Positions 1-8,595 of a stretch of 64,000 nucleotides of DNA are shown here, one piece after another. Source of the stretch: Entomomonas sp. E2T0. Its GTDB lineage: Bacteria > Pseudomonadota > Gammaproteobacteria > Pseudomonadales > Pseudomonadaceae. How positions within the stretch are numbered: position 1 is the first letter of the stretch; each line of letters begins with the position of its first letter. The position numbers and the translations under genes are program-made. Under the pieces are notes generated by a model. The model worked only from the letters and a program-made list of their open reading frames with translations, ran no database searches and was not told the DNA's origin. The stretch lies in assembly GCF_025985425.1 (NCBI RefSeq), contig NZ_CP094972.1, forward strand, positions 3,213,540 through 3,277,539, written 5' to 3'.

Positions 1-227
1 AACTCTTCGGGTGTTAATTGACCACTTTGTTGCTGTAACTTACTATTTTCAATCCACTCTATTTTATTATTTTTCAAATCTAACCATTTTTTTTGATTTT
101 CTTCGACACTACCTAAAAATAGATATTCTTTACCTGAAGACTCATCTATAAATATTTCTTTTGCAAAGAATAAATGAGATGTAAAAAAATATAAAAACAG
201 ACTAACAATAATTTTAACTTTTTTCAT
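1..227 (-). CDS. 5' part of a small secreted protein of unknown function (cut by window edge)
   Basis: The visible N-terminus starts at an ATG preceded by GGAGAAG and reads MKKVKIIVSLFLYFFTSHLF, a lysine-rich start plus hydrophobic core that looks like a Sec signal peptide ending near FFA. The following residues are hydrophilic (KEIFIDESSGKEYLFLGS). The gene runs off the left edge after about 75 codons, so neither family nor length can be judged. I do not recognise it. Confidence 0.6.
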   Translation of the reverse strand, partial: MKKVKIIVSLFLYFFTSHLFFAKEIFIDESSGKEYLFLGSVEENQKKWLDLKNNKIEWIENSKLQQQSGQLTPEE

Positions 228-427
228 AATCAACTTCTCCGCTATTTATGTGGGTTGCCTTCTAAGACAGGAGGCCAAGAATTTTTATCTGTACCCCATA
301 ATACGGTCAAGTCTAGCAATGACCTAGATTAATTGAGATCTAATCGTACAACTCACTTGCAAAAGAGAGAGCCACCCGTTTTGATAAAGGTGTCGAAACT
401 TTAATCAGAACAAAAGGAGTAACTCTC

Positions 428-535
428 ATGTTACATGCTAACAATCCAATCATTAAACATAAAGTAGGTCTTTTAAACTTAGCATTGACATTGTTCATAT
501 CTCATATAGCTTTATTGTTTTTCTTGCGTTACTAA
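428..535 (+). CDS. Small single-span membrane protein, 35 aa
   Basis: An ATG at 428 follows a near-perfect ribosome binding site (AAAGGAG, 8 nt upstream) and opens a 35-codon frame ending in TAA at 533-535. The first 12 residues are polar and include two lysines (MLHANNPIIKHK). They are followed by an uninterrupted hydrophobic stretch ending LLFFLRY, one predicted transmembrane helix. It stands alone between two minus-strand genes. The strong Shine-Dalgarno and the polar-then-membrane layout are the only support. Function unknown. Confidence 0.45.
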   Translation: MLHANNPIIKHKVGLLNLALTLFISHIALLFFLRY

Positions 536-698
536 AATTCTCAGTAAATACCTTTTTAAAATAAGATAATTGGATTGTAGAAATCTGCTTAAACTAACGA
601 GAAAAAATCAGGTTAACTAAAGGCATAACACAATCATAAATAATTTCACTATCCGTTATCGTATACTTATCAATAAGTAAGACTGTATCACTCCAAAA
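536..698. other. AT-rich spacer, no gene seen
   Basis: Together with 228-427 this flanks the small ORF at 428-535. I see no further convincing reading frame, RNA gene or strong terminator. Confidence 0.5.
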
Positions 699-2405
699 CT
701 ACTCATTAGTATAAGGTGTTTTATTTGCTATATGACAAGCAGCCACATAACCAAAGGTCATGGCAGGACCTAAATTAATTCCACCTGTTGGATAATATCC
801 TCCCATTATACTGGCCATATCTGTTCCTACTGCATATAGTCCCTCTATTGGCTGCCCTATTTTATTTAGCACCCTTGCATGCTCATCTGTTTTCAAGCCG
901 GCAAAGGTGCCAAAACTACCTGGTAATACTTTAATTGCATAGAACGGGCCTTTATCAAGTGGAGCTAAACTAGGATTAGGCTGATGGTCGGGATCACCCA
1001 TTTTTCTATTATAAGCTGTACCACCTCTGCCATATTCAGGATCTTTGCCTTCTTTAGCGTGTAAATTAAACTCATCGATGGTTTGGCGTAAGACCTTTGG
1101 ATCAATATCACATAGTCTGGCTAAGCCTTCAATAGTATCAGCTTTCTTTAAGTAACCTGATTCAAGCCAAGGCTTAGTTGAAAAAGGAAACGGTCTAGTC
1201 ATTCCAAAACCGTAGCGGCGCTGGCATTCATGACTACAAATCAACCATGAGAATACCTCTTGATTAGCAGGTGTCTTACTATCCATAGCCGCAGTATAAT
1301 CATAATAGCCGTCAGCTTCGTTAACAAACCGTTTACCATTATGCATCACCGCTATAACCCCTGGTTTACCTCGATCAATAATATGTGGGAAATGACCTAC
1401 TGTACCATCCTTATAAGGTACTAATGACACAGGACACCAAGCTACTGGCGAAGCTAGATCAGTGGCTACTTCAGCTCCCACCTGTTCCGCCATATTAAGC
1501 CCATCTCCGGTATTAGTAGTAGGTGGTAATGGCCAATGTGCTAAGGGATCCTTCATATGGGGAAACATGGCGGCACGACGTTTAATATCATAAGAAAAAC
1601 CACCTGCTGCAAGGATAACACCTTTGCTAACATGAATAGTTTCTTCACCTAATTCGGTACTCACGATAGCACCTACCACTTTACCATTTTCTTCAATTAA
1701 TTGTTTTGCTGGTGTTGAAACTCGAATAGTTACGCCTAAATCCTCAGCTGACTTTGCTAATCTAGCAATTAATGCTGAACCGTTTACAAATTGCATAGTT
1801 CTGCCATAAATTAGCCAATCCAAAGCATGTAGCCCCAATCTCTTAGCCACGTAGAACGCAGCAGAAATGGAGCGTGTTGCTTTTAAAAAACTCCATAAAT
1901 CCTTACCTGCCATAATAGGCATTCCCAGAAATCCTGTTTCCCATTTAGGAGGTAACATTTTTTTGACTAACTTTCCCATTTTACGACCATGATAAGGGGC
2001 AGCAATTACCGACCTGCCGCCATCCTTAGCACCAGCAGTATGACCGTGAATATCAGCAATTTTATTACCGTCTTCAAATTGAAGTAGGGTATTGTTAGCA
2101 AAAAAATCCACCATCGCAGGGGCAGACTTTAAAAACATGTCTACTCGCTTTGGGTCGAATTTATCTTTAAGTTCATTTTGTAAAAATAGCCGTGGCTGTT
2201 CGATATCTTCAATGATACCCGCAGCACGTGCTAGTGAATTGCGTGGCACCCACATCCAGCCACCAGACCAACAGGTAGCACCACCAAACAAATGTGACTT
2301 TTCAATTAAAATTACTTTTTGTCCATGCCAAGCGGCGGTTACTGCTGCCGAAAAACCAGCAGCTCCACCACCTATCACCAACACATCACAATAGTTTTGT
2401 TTCAT
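699..2405 (-). CDS. KstD-like FAD-dependent dehydrogenase (paralogue A)
   Basis: A 568-aa flavoprotein of the fumarate reductase/3-ketosteroid-1-dehydrogenase superfamily. The N-terminal Rossmann motif is VLVIGGGAAGFSAA (residues 9-22), followed by an Asp/Glu-type FAD clamp (LIEKSHLFGG). The C-terminal signature is AVGTDMASIMGGYYPTGGINLGP; its Y-P-x-x-G corresponds to the KstD active-site Tyr/Gly segment, so removal of hydrogen next to a ring ketone is more likely than fumarate reduction. There is no signal peptide or flavocytochrome domain. The ATG at 2405 follows AAAGG. It is divergent from paralogue B with a shared 180-bp control region. The substrate is not determinable; the location beside quinate/shikimate and protocatechuate genes suggests an alicyclic carboxylic acid (inference). 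Confidence 0.75.
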   Translation of the reverse strand: MKQNYCDVLVIGGGAAGFSAAVTAAWHGQKVILIEKSHLFGGATCWSGGWMWVPRNSLARAAGIIEDIEQPRLFLQNELKDKFDPKRVDMFLKSAPAMVDFFANNTLLQFEDGNKIADIHGHTAGAKDGGRSVIAAPYHGRKMGKLVKKMLPPKWETGFLGMPIMAGKDLWSFLKATRSISAAFYVAKRLGLHALDWLIYGRTMQFVNGSALIARLAKSAEDLGVTIRVSTPAKQLIEENGKVVGAIVSTELGEETIHVSKGVILAAGGFSYDIKRRAAMFPHMKDPLAHWPLPPTTNTGDGLNMAEQVGAEVATDLASPVAWCPVSLVPYKDGTVGHFPHIIDRGKPGVIAVMHNGKRFVNEADGYYDYTAAMDSKTPANQEVFSWLICSHECQRRYGFGMTRPFPFSTKPWLESGYLKKADTIEGLARLCDIDPKVLRQTIDEFNLHAKEGKDPEYGRGGTAYNRKMGDPDHQPNPSLAPLDKGPFYAIKVLPGSFGTFAGLKTDEHARVLNKIGQPIEGLYAVGTDMASIMGGYYPTGGINLGPAMTFGYVAACHIANKTPYTNE

Positions 2406-2480
2406 ATTTACGCCTTTCTTATTGATATTAGTTGCTACAAATTCGTAATTAAAAAATAAGTTGTATACCTTTTAAAAAAA

Positions 2481-2495
2481 TGGAATACTGTTCCA
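2481..2495. promoter_or_regulatory. Probable IclR-family operator
   Basis: TGGAATACTGTTCCA is a perfect 5+5 bp inverted repeat (TGGAA-N5-TTCCA) in the divergent promoter region between the two flavoprotein genes. IclR/AllR-type regulators bind 15-bp palindromes of the TGGAA...TTCCA type, and an IclR gene lies downstream at 4365. Confidence 0.6.
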
Positions 2496-2587
2496 GTTTT
2501 CTAAAATAGCATATATTTTTTTGTTTTGGCAATTACAAATAAAGCTTTTAAACCGTTAATCAAAATAATCACAATAGCGAGTTAATT

Positions 2588-4300
2588 ATGAATGCATGGG
2601 ACAATCTAAATAATAATGATGAATACGATATAGTTGTGATAGGTGCAGGTGGCGCAGGTATGTCTGCCGCAGTATTCGCTACCATGAAAGGCGCAAAAGT
2701 ATTGTTAGTAGAGCGTACCGAATATGTAGGTGGAACTACCGCTTTTTCTGCAGGCACTACTTGGATACCCAACACCCATCATGCTGCAAGTGTTGGTGCC
2801 TTTAATGACACAAAAGATAAAGCTAAGCATTATTTAAATATTGTTATTGGTGAAAAAGCTGACCAAGCTATGCTAGATGCTTTCTTAGATGCTGGCCCAA
2901 TAGCTGTTGAGGAGATTGAGCAAAATTCCTCTGTTCGTTATAGAGCGCGTCCTTTTCATCCTGACTATCAATCAGAAGAACAAGATTCTACGTTATGCGG
3001 CCGTGCTCTCGAACCATTACCTTTTGATGGTAGATTACTCGGTCAGCGATTTAAGTTAGTTCGTCCTCCTATCCCAGAATTTACTGTCTTAGGCGGAATG
3101 ATGATTGATAGAGATGATATAACGCAACTACTAAATTTAACTAAAAATATTAAGTCATTCTGTTATTCCACTAAATTATTAGCTCGTCATGTAATGGATA
3201 AGCTGAGATATCCACGAGGTACTCGCTTAGTAATGGGTAATGCACTAATTGCCTCGCTACTTTATTCACTGGATAAAAGACAAGTACCAATCCTATTAGA
3301 AACTGAGATGACCCAGTTACTTACAGATGAACAGGGAATCTCTGGTGTTGAGTTAACCCACCAAGGTAACACTAAGAAAATTAAGGTAAAAGGCGGCGTT
3401 ATTCTAGCTTCGGGCGGGTTTAATCGAAATATTGAAAGACGTAAACACTTAGCTCCTACTATTGATATAAACTGGTGTCCAGGCGCACCCGGCCATACTG
3501 CTCAAGCCCATGTTGTAGCAGAAAAGTTAGGCGCTGTATATGGTGACATTAATGGCCCTACTAATTGTTTTTGGGCGCCTGTATCAACCCGTAAAAGAGC
3601 AGATAACAGTATTGCCGTATTCCCACACTTTATTTTAGATAGAGGTAAGCCGGGGATGATTACTCTAAATCAACGAGGGGAGCGTTTTGTAAATGAATCA
3701 ACCTCATATCACCGATTTGGTCTAGCACAACAAACAACAAACTCTATCCCTAGTTATTTGATTACAGACACAGAAGGTTTACGTAAATATGGTCTAGGTA
3801 TGGTTCGCCCTGGTGGTAAAAAACTACAGCCTTTTCTGGCGGATGGTTATTTAATTCAAGGTAATACTATCGCAGAACTCGCACGCAAACTTGGTATAGA
3901 TCCAGCTAAAACTGCACAAAGCATAGCGCAAATGAATGAATATGCGAAAACAGGTAACGATTTACAGTTCGCAAGAGGTACTACCGATTATCAACGAGCA
4001 AATGGAGATGCTTTTAATAAACCTAATCCTAACTTAGGAACTATTACGCAGCCTCCCTTTTATGCAGTAAGACTCTATCCCGGAGATATTGGTGCTTGCA
4101 CAGGTTTTGCTACAAATACTAACGCTCAAGTGTTAAATGCTAATAAACAAGTAATCAATAAACTTTATGCAGTAGGTAATGATATGCAATCGATTATGGG
4201 CGGAACTTATCCAGGCCCTGGAATTACACTGGGTCCAGGTTTAGCCTTTGCTTGGATTGCAGCCAACCATGCAGTACAAAGTAGTGCAAAAAATAGCTAG
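2588..4300 (+). CDS. KstD-like FAD-dependent dehydrogenase (paralogue B)
   Basis: A 570-aa homologue of the divergent flavoprotein at 699-2405. The FAD-binding motif IVVIGAGGAGMSAA lies near residues 15-28. Near the end, AVGNDMQSIMGGTYPGPGIT contains the YPGPG motif, an exact match to the KstD catalytic Tyr-x-x-x-Gly signature. The two proteins share layout and length but differ widely in the substrate region (about residues 130-200), suggesting two different or successive substrates. It is followed after 64 bp by the IclR gene on the same strand, so co-transcription is likely. A soluble cytoplasmic enzyme is expected; the substrate is unknown. Confidence 0.75.
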   Translation: MNAWDNLNNNDEYDIVVIGAGGAGMSAAVFATMKGAKVLLVERTEYVGGTTAFSAGTTWIPNTHHAASVGAFNDTKDKAKHYLNIVIGEKADQAMLDAFLDAGPIAVEEIEQNSSVRYRARPFHPDYQSEEQDSTLCGRALEPLPFDGRLLGQRFKLVRPPIPEFTVLGGMMIDRDDITQLLNLTKNIKSFCYSTKLLARHVMDKLRYPRGTRLVMGNALIASLLYSLDKRQVPILLETEMTQLLTDEQGISGVELTHQGNTKKIKVKGGVILASGGFNRNIERRKHLAPTIDINWCPGAPGHTAQAHVVAEKLGAVYGDINGPTNCFWAPVSTRKRADNSIAVFPHFILDRGKPGMITLNQRGERFVNESTSYHRFGLAQQTTNSIPSYLITDTEGLRKYGLGMVRPGGKKLQPFLADGYLIQGNTIAELARKLGIDPAKTAQSIAQMNEYAKTGNDLQFARGTTDYQRANGDAFNKPNPNLGTITQPPFYAVRLYPGDIGACTGFATNTNAQVLNANKQVINKLYAVGNDMQSIMGGTYPGPGITLGPGLAFAWIAANHAVQSSAKNS

Positions 4301-4313
4301 ATAAGTTATAAAG

Positions 4314-4328
4314 TAGAAAACTATTCCA
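4314..4328. promoter_or_regulatory. Second, imperfect IclR-type site
   Basis: TAGAAAACTATTCCA resembles the palindrome at 2481 (TGGAATACTGTTCCA) with one mismatch between the arms. It lies 36 bp upstream of the IclR start, suggesting autoregulation. Weak on its own. Confidence 0.35.
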
Positions 4329-4364
4329 AATAAATTAGATTATTTACTTACTATACAGAAAAAT

Positions 4365-5168
4365 ATGTCAACTAAAATTATTAATCGCGCACTGTCTTTA
4401 CTCGAATTATTGGCGAGCCAACCAGTAGGGCTAGCTTTAACAGAAATAGCAGAACGGCTAGAAATGCCCAAAAGTGCCACTCATAGGTTACTTGCAGATT
4501 TAATGGAACACAGTTATGTCCAACTTAATGATGATACTAAGTATTATCAACTTACTCTAAAACTAACCCAATTAGGCTTTCAGCGGCTGGCTGTAGATAA
4601 TATTTTTCAGGTGGTACAACCACTACTTAATGAGCTAGCAACTATCAGTGGTGAACTGGTTCGATTAAGTTTAATCGATACTAACAAGCTAATATTTGTG
4701 GCTAAAGCGCAAGGTGCTACAGATGCATTGAGAATAGACAGCGATATGGGCAATGAAGCACGCTTAGCGTTCTCTGCTTCAGGGTTGGCTTGGTTATCAA
4801 CGTTAGATGATGCAACAGCTATTGAATTGATACAATTACAACAACAGCGTTATCTACAAAAGGGTGAAAAACCTACCCCCTTTAATATTGAACTGCTTTA
4901 CCAACAATTAGCTATTGTACGAGAACAACAACACGCACGCTTTCAAAACAGTATGGGGTTAGGTACAGCAGCTATGGCAGCTCCTGTTTTTGAAACTAAT
5001 ACTCATAGAGCCTTGGGTGTTATCAGTATTGCAGGTCCTAGCGTTAGGCTCACAGAAAAACACATGGATCAATTATTTACCCCATTGCTTAAAACAACAC
5101 AAATGCTTTCTTCCCTATCCTTAGGGATCAGTTATCCTAGTAAATACTACTCATCTATAAATAGCTAA
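4365..5168 (+). CDS. IclR-family transcriptional regulator
   Basis: 267 aa with the two-part IclR layout. The N-terminal winged helix covers roughly residues 1-65 (RALSLLELLASQPVGLALTE, then the recognition region MPKSATHRLLADLM). The C-terminal ligand-binding domain contains the typical AMAAPVF and LGVISIAGPSVRLT strands. It sits between flavoprotein B and a TIM-barrel enzyme and probably controls both, together with the divergent flavoprotein A. The ligand is unknown but should be the pathway substrate or an intermediate. Confidence 0.85.
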   Translation: MSTKIINRALSLLELLASQPVGLALTEIAERLEMPKSATHRLLADLMEHSYVQLNDDTKYYQLTLKLTQLGFQRLAVDNIFQVVQPLLNELATISGELVRLSLIDTNKLIFVAKAQGATDALRIDSDMGNEARLAFSASGLAWLSTLDDATAIELIQLQQQRYLQKGEKPTPFNIELLYQQLAIVREQQHARFQNSMGLGTAAMAAPVFETNTHRALGVISIAGPSVRLTEKHMDQLFTPLLKTTQMLSSLSLGISYPSKYYSSINS

Positions 5169-5182
5169 AGGAAAAAATAAAA

Positions 5183-5998
5183 ATGCGAAAACTATCATTA
5201 GCTGCATTAACTGTACTCGAATTAACGCCACCTGAAATGATCGATTGCGCTCAACAAGCTGGCTATGACTGCGTTGGCTTACGCTTAATCCCTGCCACAC
5301 CTAATGAGCCTGCGTATGATTTTAAAGGCGACACCCCTATTAGGCGTGAATGTCTTGCTCGGCTTAAGCAAAGTGATGTAAAAGTAGAAGATATTGAAAT
5401 TTTACGAATTACTGAGCATGTCGATATTCAAGCCTTTGAAGCAATATTTGAAACCGCCAAATTACTCGGTGCAAGAAGTGCCTTAGTAGCAGCAGATGAT
5501 AAAAATGAAACACGCTTAATAGATAACTTAGGACTATTAGCTGAACTAAGCGCTCAATACGATATTTTACCTCATGTCGAATTTATGCCTTGGTTATCTA
5601 CTGCTACCTTAAAAGATGCAGTGACCTTAGTTAATAAAGTTAACCAAAGCAACTTATCAGTATTAGTAGATTCTATACATTTCCACCGCTCCCATAGCAA
5701 TACGGCTGACTGGTCAAGTTATAGAGGAACTATGCCTAGGTATATTCAGTTATGTGATGTGCCTACTAAAGAAGTTAAAAATATGGATGAAATTATTACT
5801 CAAGCAAGATCACAACGCAAAGCACCGGGCGAAGGATATATCACAAACTTAGCCGATATAATAAGCATGCTACCCACAGAAACCGCTATTTCTCTTGAAA
5901 TACCCGAAAAAGACCGAGCCAATGAACCTGCACTAACCAGAGCAAAACGACTTCATCATATCGCTACAACTTGGTTAGCAGAACATCACCTTGGTTAA
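5183..5998 (+). CDS. Sugar-phosphate isomerase/epimerase-like TIM-barrel enzyme
   Basis: 271 aa, a single xylose-isomerase-like (AP endonuclease 2 type) TIM barrel. Likely metal ligands fall at strand ends: Glu in HVEFMPW, Asp and His in VLVDSIHFHRS, Gln/Asp in YIQLCDVP and Glu in ISLEIPEKDR. These line up with equivalent motifs in the N-terminal domain of the QuiC-like protein at 18751 (GYEALAWG, ILDSFHTLS, FVQLADAP, SLEIFND), so it may be a second dehydroshikimate-dehydratase-like lyase or an isomerase. AAAGGA precedes the start, 14 bp after the IclR stop, so the two are probably co-transcribed. Exact reaction unknown. Confidence 0.65.
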   Translation: MRKLSLAALTVLELTPPEMIDCAQQAGYDCVGLRLIPATPNEPAYDFKGDTPIRRECLARLKQSDVKVEDIEILRITEHVDIQAFEAIFETAKLLGARSALVAADDKNETRLIDNLGLLAELSAQYDILPHVEFMPWLSTATLKDAVTLVNKVNQSNLSVLVDSIHFHRSHSNTADWSSYRGTMPRYIQLCDVPTKEVKNMDEIITQARSQRKAPGEGYITNLADIISMLPTETAISLEIPEKDRANEPALTRAKRLHHIATTWLAEHHLG

Positions 5999-6046
5999 CC
6001 AATAAGTCTACACAAGCAATTTATTAAATATCTCTTCTCGTCAAAT

Positions 6047-6088
6047 GCTCACTATTTCCTAATGATAGTGAGCTCTTCTCTATTTTTT
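6047..6088 (+). terminator. Rho-independent terminator after the TIM-barrel gene
   Basis: Perfect 9-bp arms GCTCACTAT (6047-6055) and ATAGTGAGC (6065-6073) with a 9-nt loop, followed by TCTTCTCTATTTTTTAT. It closes the flavoprotein B-IclR-TIM-barrel unit. Confidence 0.75.
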
Positions 6089-6190
6089 ATTTCTATTACC
6101 AGATAATAAGCCAAACAGTGTAACCATTATTGTTATAACAGATAGTGCAATGCTGCCATATTCGACTGATCTAGTCTGTGCTAAATTCAA
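6080..6190 (-). CDS. Possible 36-aa membrane peptide (doubtful)
   Basis: On the minus strand a TTG-initiated frame encodes a polar start (NLAQTRSVEYG), one hydrophobic span (SIALSVITIMVTLFGLLSG) and a basic tail NRNKK. This is the pattern of a real small membrane protein or the 3' remnant of one. There is no ATG and no clear ribosome binding site, and it overlaps the promoter region of the porin gene. Low confidence. Confidence 0.2.
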   Translation of the reverse strand: MNLAQTRSVEYGSIALSVITIMVTLFGLLSGNRNKK

Positions 6191-6242
6191 ATTATCAAAA
6201 TAATAAACATCTTAAATTGTAAAACTAATTGATAGAGTCGCT

Positions 6243-7508
6243 ATGAATAAAAATTATTATGCTTCTTTTAAAAATACAGTTACTACTGTTTTATTACTAA
6301 GTACAAGTCAAGTCTATAGTTATGCGGAAGGTTTTTGGGAGGATGCTGATGCAACCTTAACCTTACGTAATTATTACTTTACTCGTAACTTTCCTAAAAA
6401 TGAAAGCTCACAAAATAAATCAAAAGCATGGACACAGAGTTTCATATTCGATTTTAAATCTGGTTATACGCAAGGAGCCATGGGTTTTGGTTTAGATGTA
6501 CTGGGGCTTTCATCCTTTAAATTAGATGCAGGTAAAGGTTCTGGAAAAACCTCCATGTTACCGATTCATGATGATGGCAAACCTGCGCGTGAATATGGTC
6601 GTTTAGCAGCAGCTGGTAAATTTAAACTATCGAAAACAGAGTTAAAGGTAGGCGAATGGGTAACCACTTTACCCATTTTACGCGCTGATGATGGACGCTC
6701 GTTACCACAAACTTTTCAAGGTGCACAGCTTACCTCTAACCAATGGCAAAATACCACCCTATATGCAGGCCAGATGCGAGGTACTAGCTTAAGAAACGAT
6801 GCAAGTATGGAAGATATGTTTTACCACTCAGGTAAAGGCAAATTCGCTGCTTCAGATAGGTTTAATTTTTCAGGCATAGAATACAATTTTAATGACAATA
6901 AAAGCCAAGCAGGTGCATGGTTTGCTCAATTAAAAGATGTTTACAAACAAGGTTATTTTAGCTTTAAACATGAACAACAATTAGGTAGTTGGCAGTTACG
7001 AGCCAATACAGGCTACTTTATTGGTAAAGAAGATGGTAATAAAAAAGCAGGTGAACTAGATAATAAAGTGTTGTTTGGTTTATTTTCTGCTCACTATAAT
7101 CATCACACTTTCTATGTAGGGTTACAACGTTTAACGGGTGATAGTGCTTGGATGAGAGTAACTGGCTCAAGTGGCGGTACACTAGCCAACGATAGTTTTG
7201 CTAATAGCTACGACAACCCTCAAGAAAAATCATGGCAACTACGTTATGACTATAATTTTACAGGCCTAGGCATTACAGGTTTAACCATGATGCATCGCTA
7301 TTTTAAAGGCAGTAATGTACATACATTACGCACCAGTAATGGTAGAGAGTGGGGGCGAGAATCAGAACTTGCCTATACTTTTCAACAGGGTGCACTTAAA
7401 AATTTATCGATTAAATGGCGCTTTAATACTCTAAGACAGAGTTGGAATAAAGACGGCAATTTTGATGAGCACCGTATTATTTTTAACTACCCTATCAGCT
7501 TTCTATAA
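6243..7508 (+). CDS. OprD-family outer-membrane porin
   Basis: 421 aa with a signal peptide of about 28 residues ending near SQVYSYA, then the OprD-type mature start FWEDADATLTLRNYYFTRNF. Typical strands follow, for example GFGLDVLGLSSFKLD and the signature KVGEWVTTLPILRADDGRSLPQTFQG. The last residues FNYPISFL fit a C-terminal outer-membrane beta-strand. OprD porins carry small carboxylic acids across the outer membrane. Placement between the flavoprotein unit and the protocatechuate operon points to uptake of quinate/shikimate-like or aromatic acids (inference). It has its own promoter region after the upstream terminator. Confidence 0.88.
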   Translation: MNKNYYASFKNTVTTVLLLSTSQVYSYAEGFWEDADATLTLRNYYFTRNFPKNESSQNKSKAWTQSFIFDFKSGYTQGAMGFGLDVLGLSSFKLDAGKGSGKTSMLPIHDDGKPAREYGRLAAAGKFKLSKTELKVGEWVTTLPILRADDGRSLPQTFQGAQLTSNQWQNTTLYAGQMRGTSLRNDASMEDMFYHSGKGKFAASDRFNFSGIEYNFNDNKSQAGAWFAQLKDVYKQGYFSFKHEQQLGSWQLRANTGYFIGKEDGNKKAGELDNKVLFGLFSAHYNHHTFYVGLQRLTGDSAWMRVTGSSGGTLANDSFANSYDNPQEKSWQLRYDYNFTGLGITGLTMMHRYFKGSNVHTLRTSNGREWGRESELAYTFQQGALKNLSIKWRFNTLRQSWNKDGNFDEHRIIFNYPISFL

Positions 7509-7554
7509 AACAACAAAATTAATCAAATAGTCAGCTAATTAATAGGCTATCTAG

Positions 7555-8460
7555 TCAATATTTAGCTTGGCAAAGCTGCTCAATAATACTCTTCATAGTC
7601 TTTTGGGTTTGAGTCATAATCCTTTTATTAGAAACCGCTATAAATAGTTTATTCATCAGTGTTGGCGAGGTAATAGGATAAGCCACTAAGGCATCTTTAT
7701 AAGTGACTAATTCCAAAGTACGGGCAGATAATATCGCATAACCCATTTTCTCGTAAACCAACTCTAAAATAGTATTAACACTATTCATTTCCAACACAAT
7801 ATCAGGTTTACAACCGATTTTAGCCATTTCAGTTTCAACAAGAGATCGATAAGAGTTGGGATGGCTGGGTAAAATTAGCGGTAACTTTGCTACTTCCTCT
7901 AGAGTAAAAATTTGTTGTTTAATACCGTTATCATCAAGCGGAGCGATTAAGCATAAATCCTCATCTCCTAAAGGAGCCACCTCTAAATCAGCAGCAAGAG
8001 TCGAACTATGCAGTAATCCGATATCAATCTTTCCCGTTAAAATACCTTCTTCAATCGTAGAAGTTAATGCCTCAATAATTATCAAATTGGCTTTAGGTAG
8101 TGCTTGTTTAAACTGTTTAGTAATAGGTACAGCTAATAACTTAGCCATAGTTGGTGGTAAACCTATCGTAACCTTCCCTGTTAATTGACCACTGGTTAAC
8201 TCTTCATAAGTGCGCTCTATTTGATGCATAATGCCATAAGCATGCTCTAATAATATTTTACCGTTATCAGTTAAGGTCACACCTCGCCCATTGCGCACTA
8301 ATAAGTTTTGCCTTAAATCCACCTCTAAACGTCTAATCTGCCTACTTAACATCGATTGAGCAATATCTAAATGATTAGCCGCTTTAGTAAAACTACCAAA
8401 CTCAGCAACATGGATAAAATACTTTAATTGTTTTAAGTCCAAGGGTAACTCTTTCTTCAT
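7555..8460 (-). CDS. LysR-type regulator, divergent from the protocatechuate 4,5-cleavage operon
   Basis: 301 aa. The N-terminal winged helix-turn-helix is LKQLKYFIHVAEFGSFTKAA NHLDIAQSMLSRQIRRLE (residues about 9-46), followed by a periplasmic-binding-like effector domain (VTIGLPPTMAKLLAVPI and onwards). It is transcribed away from galD with a 135-bp gap, the classic arrangement for a LysR activator and its target operon. The inducer is likely protocatechuate or a ring-cleavage product (inference). Confidence 0.85.
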   Translation of the reverse strand: MKKELPLDLKQLKYFIHVAEFGSFTKAANHLDIAQSMLSRQIRRLEVDLRQNLLVRNGRGVTLTDNGKILLEHAYGIMHQIERTYEELTSGQLTGKVTIGLPPTMAKLLAVPITKQFKQALPKANLIIIEALTSTIEEGILTGKIDIGLLHSSTLAADLEVAPLGDEDLCLIAPLDDNGIKQQIFTLEEVAKLPLILPSHPNSYRSLVETEMAKIGCKPDIVLEMNSVNTILELVYEKMGYAILSARTLELVTYKDALVAYPITSPTLMNKLFIAVSNKRIMTQTQKTMKSIIEQLCQAKY

Positions 8461-8472
8461 CAGCCACTCTCC

Positions 8473-8544
8473 ATAATTTATGATTATTTTTCAGCTATGC
8501 TAATTTGTCATATCTAGTAGTTTTTTTTTCATATTTATCATAAT
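8473..8544. promoter_or_regulatory. Candidate LysR binding region
   Basis: The divergent spacer holds ATAATTTATGATTAT (8473-8487, arms ATAAT/ATTAT) and, 60 bp further, the similar ATTTATCATAAT (8533-8544). The two AT-rich, dyad-like elements could be a LysR recognition and activation pair. In such AT-rich DNA this is only suggestive. Confidence 0.3.
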
Positions 8545-8595
8545 AGATGAATTGCCTAACATAGTCACTATTAATATAAAAAGAAGAGTAAAGCT

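Noticed and set aside
232-345. Minus-strand reading ending LWGTDKNSWPPVLEGNPHK just upstream of the gene at 1-227
   Set aside because: Only about 28 codons between stops and no ATG; possibly the tail of a lost gene, but too short to call.
2092-2394. 100-codon frame antisense to the flavoprotein at 699-2405
   Set aside because: Lies wholly over the conserved FAD-binding region on the other strand; a shadow frame.
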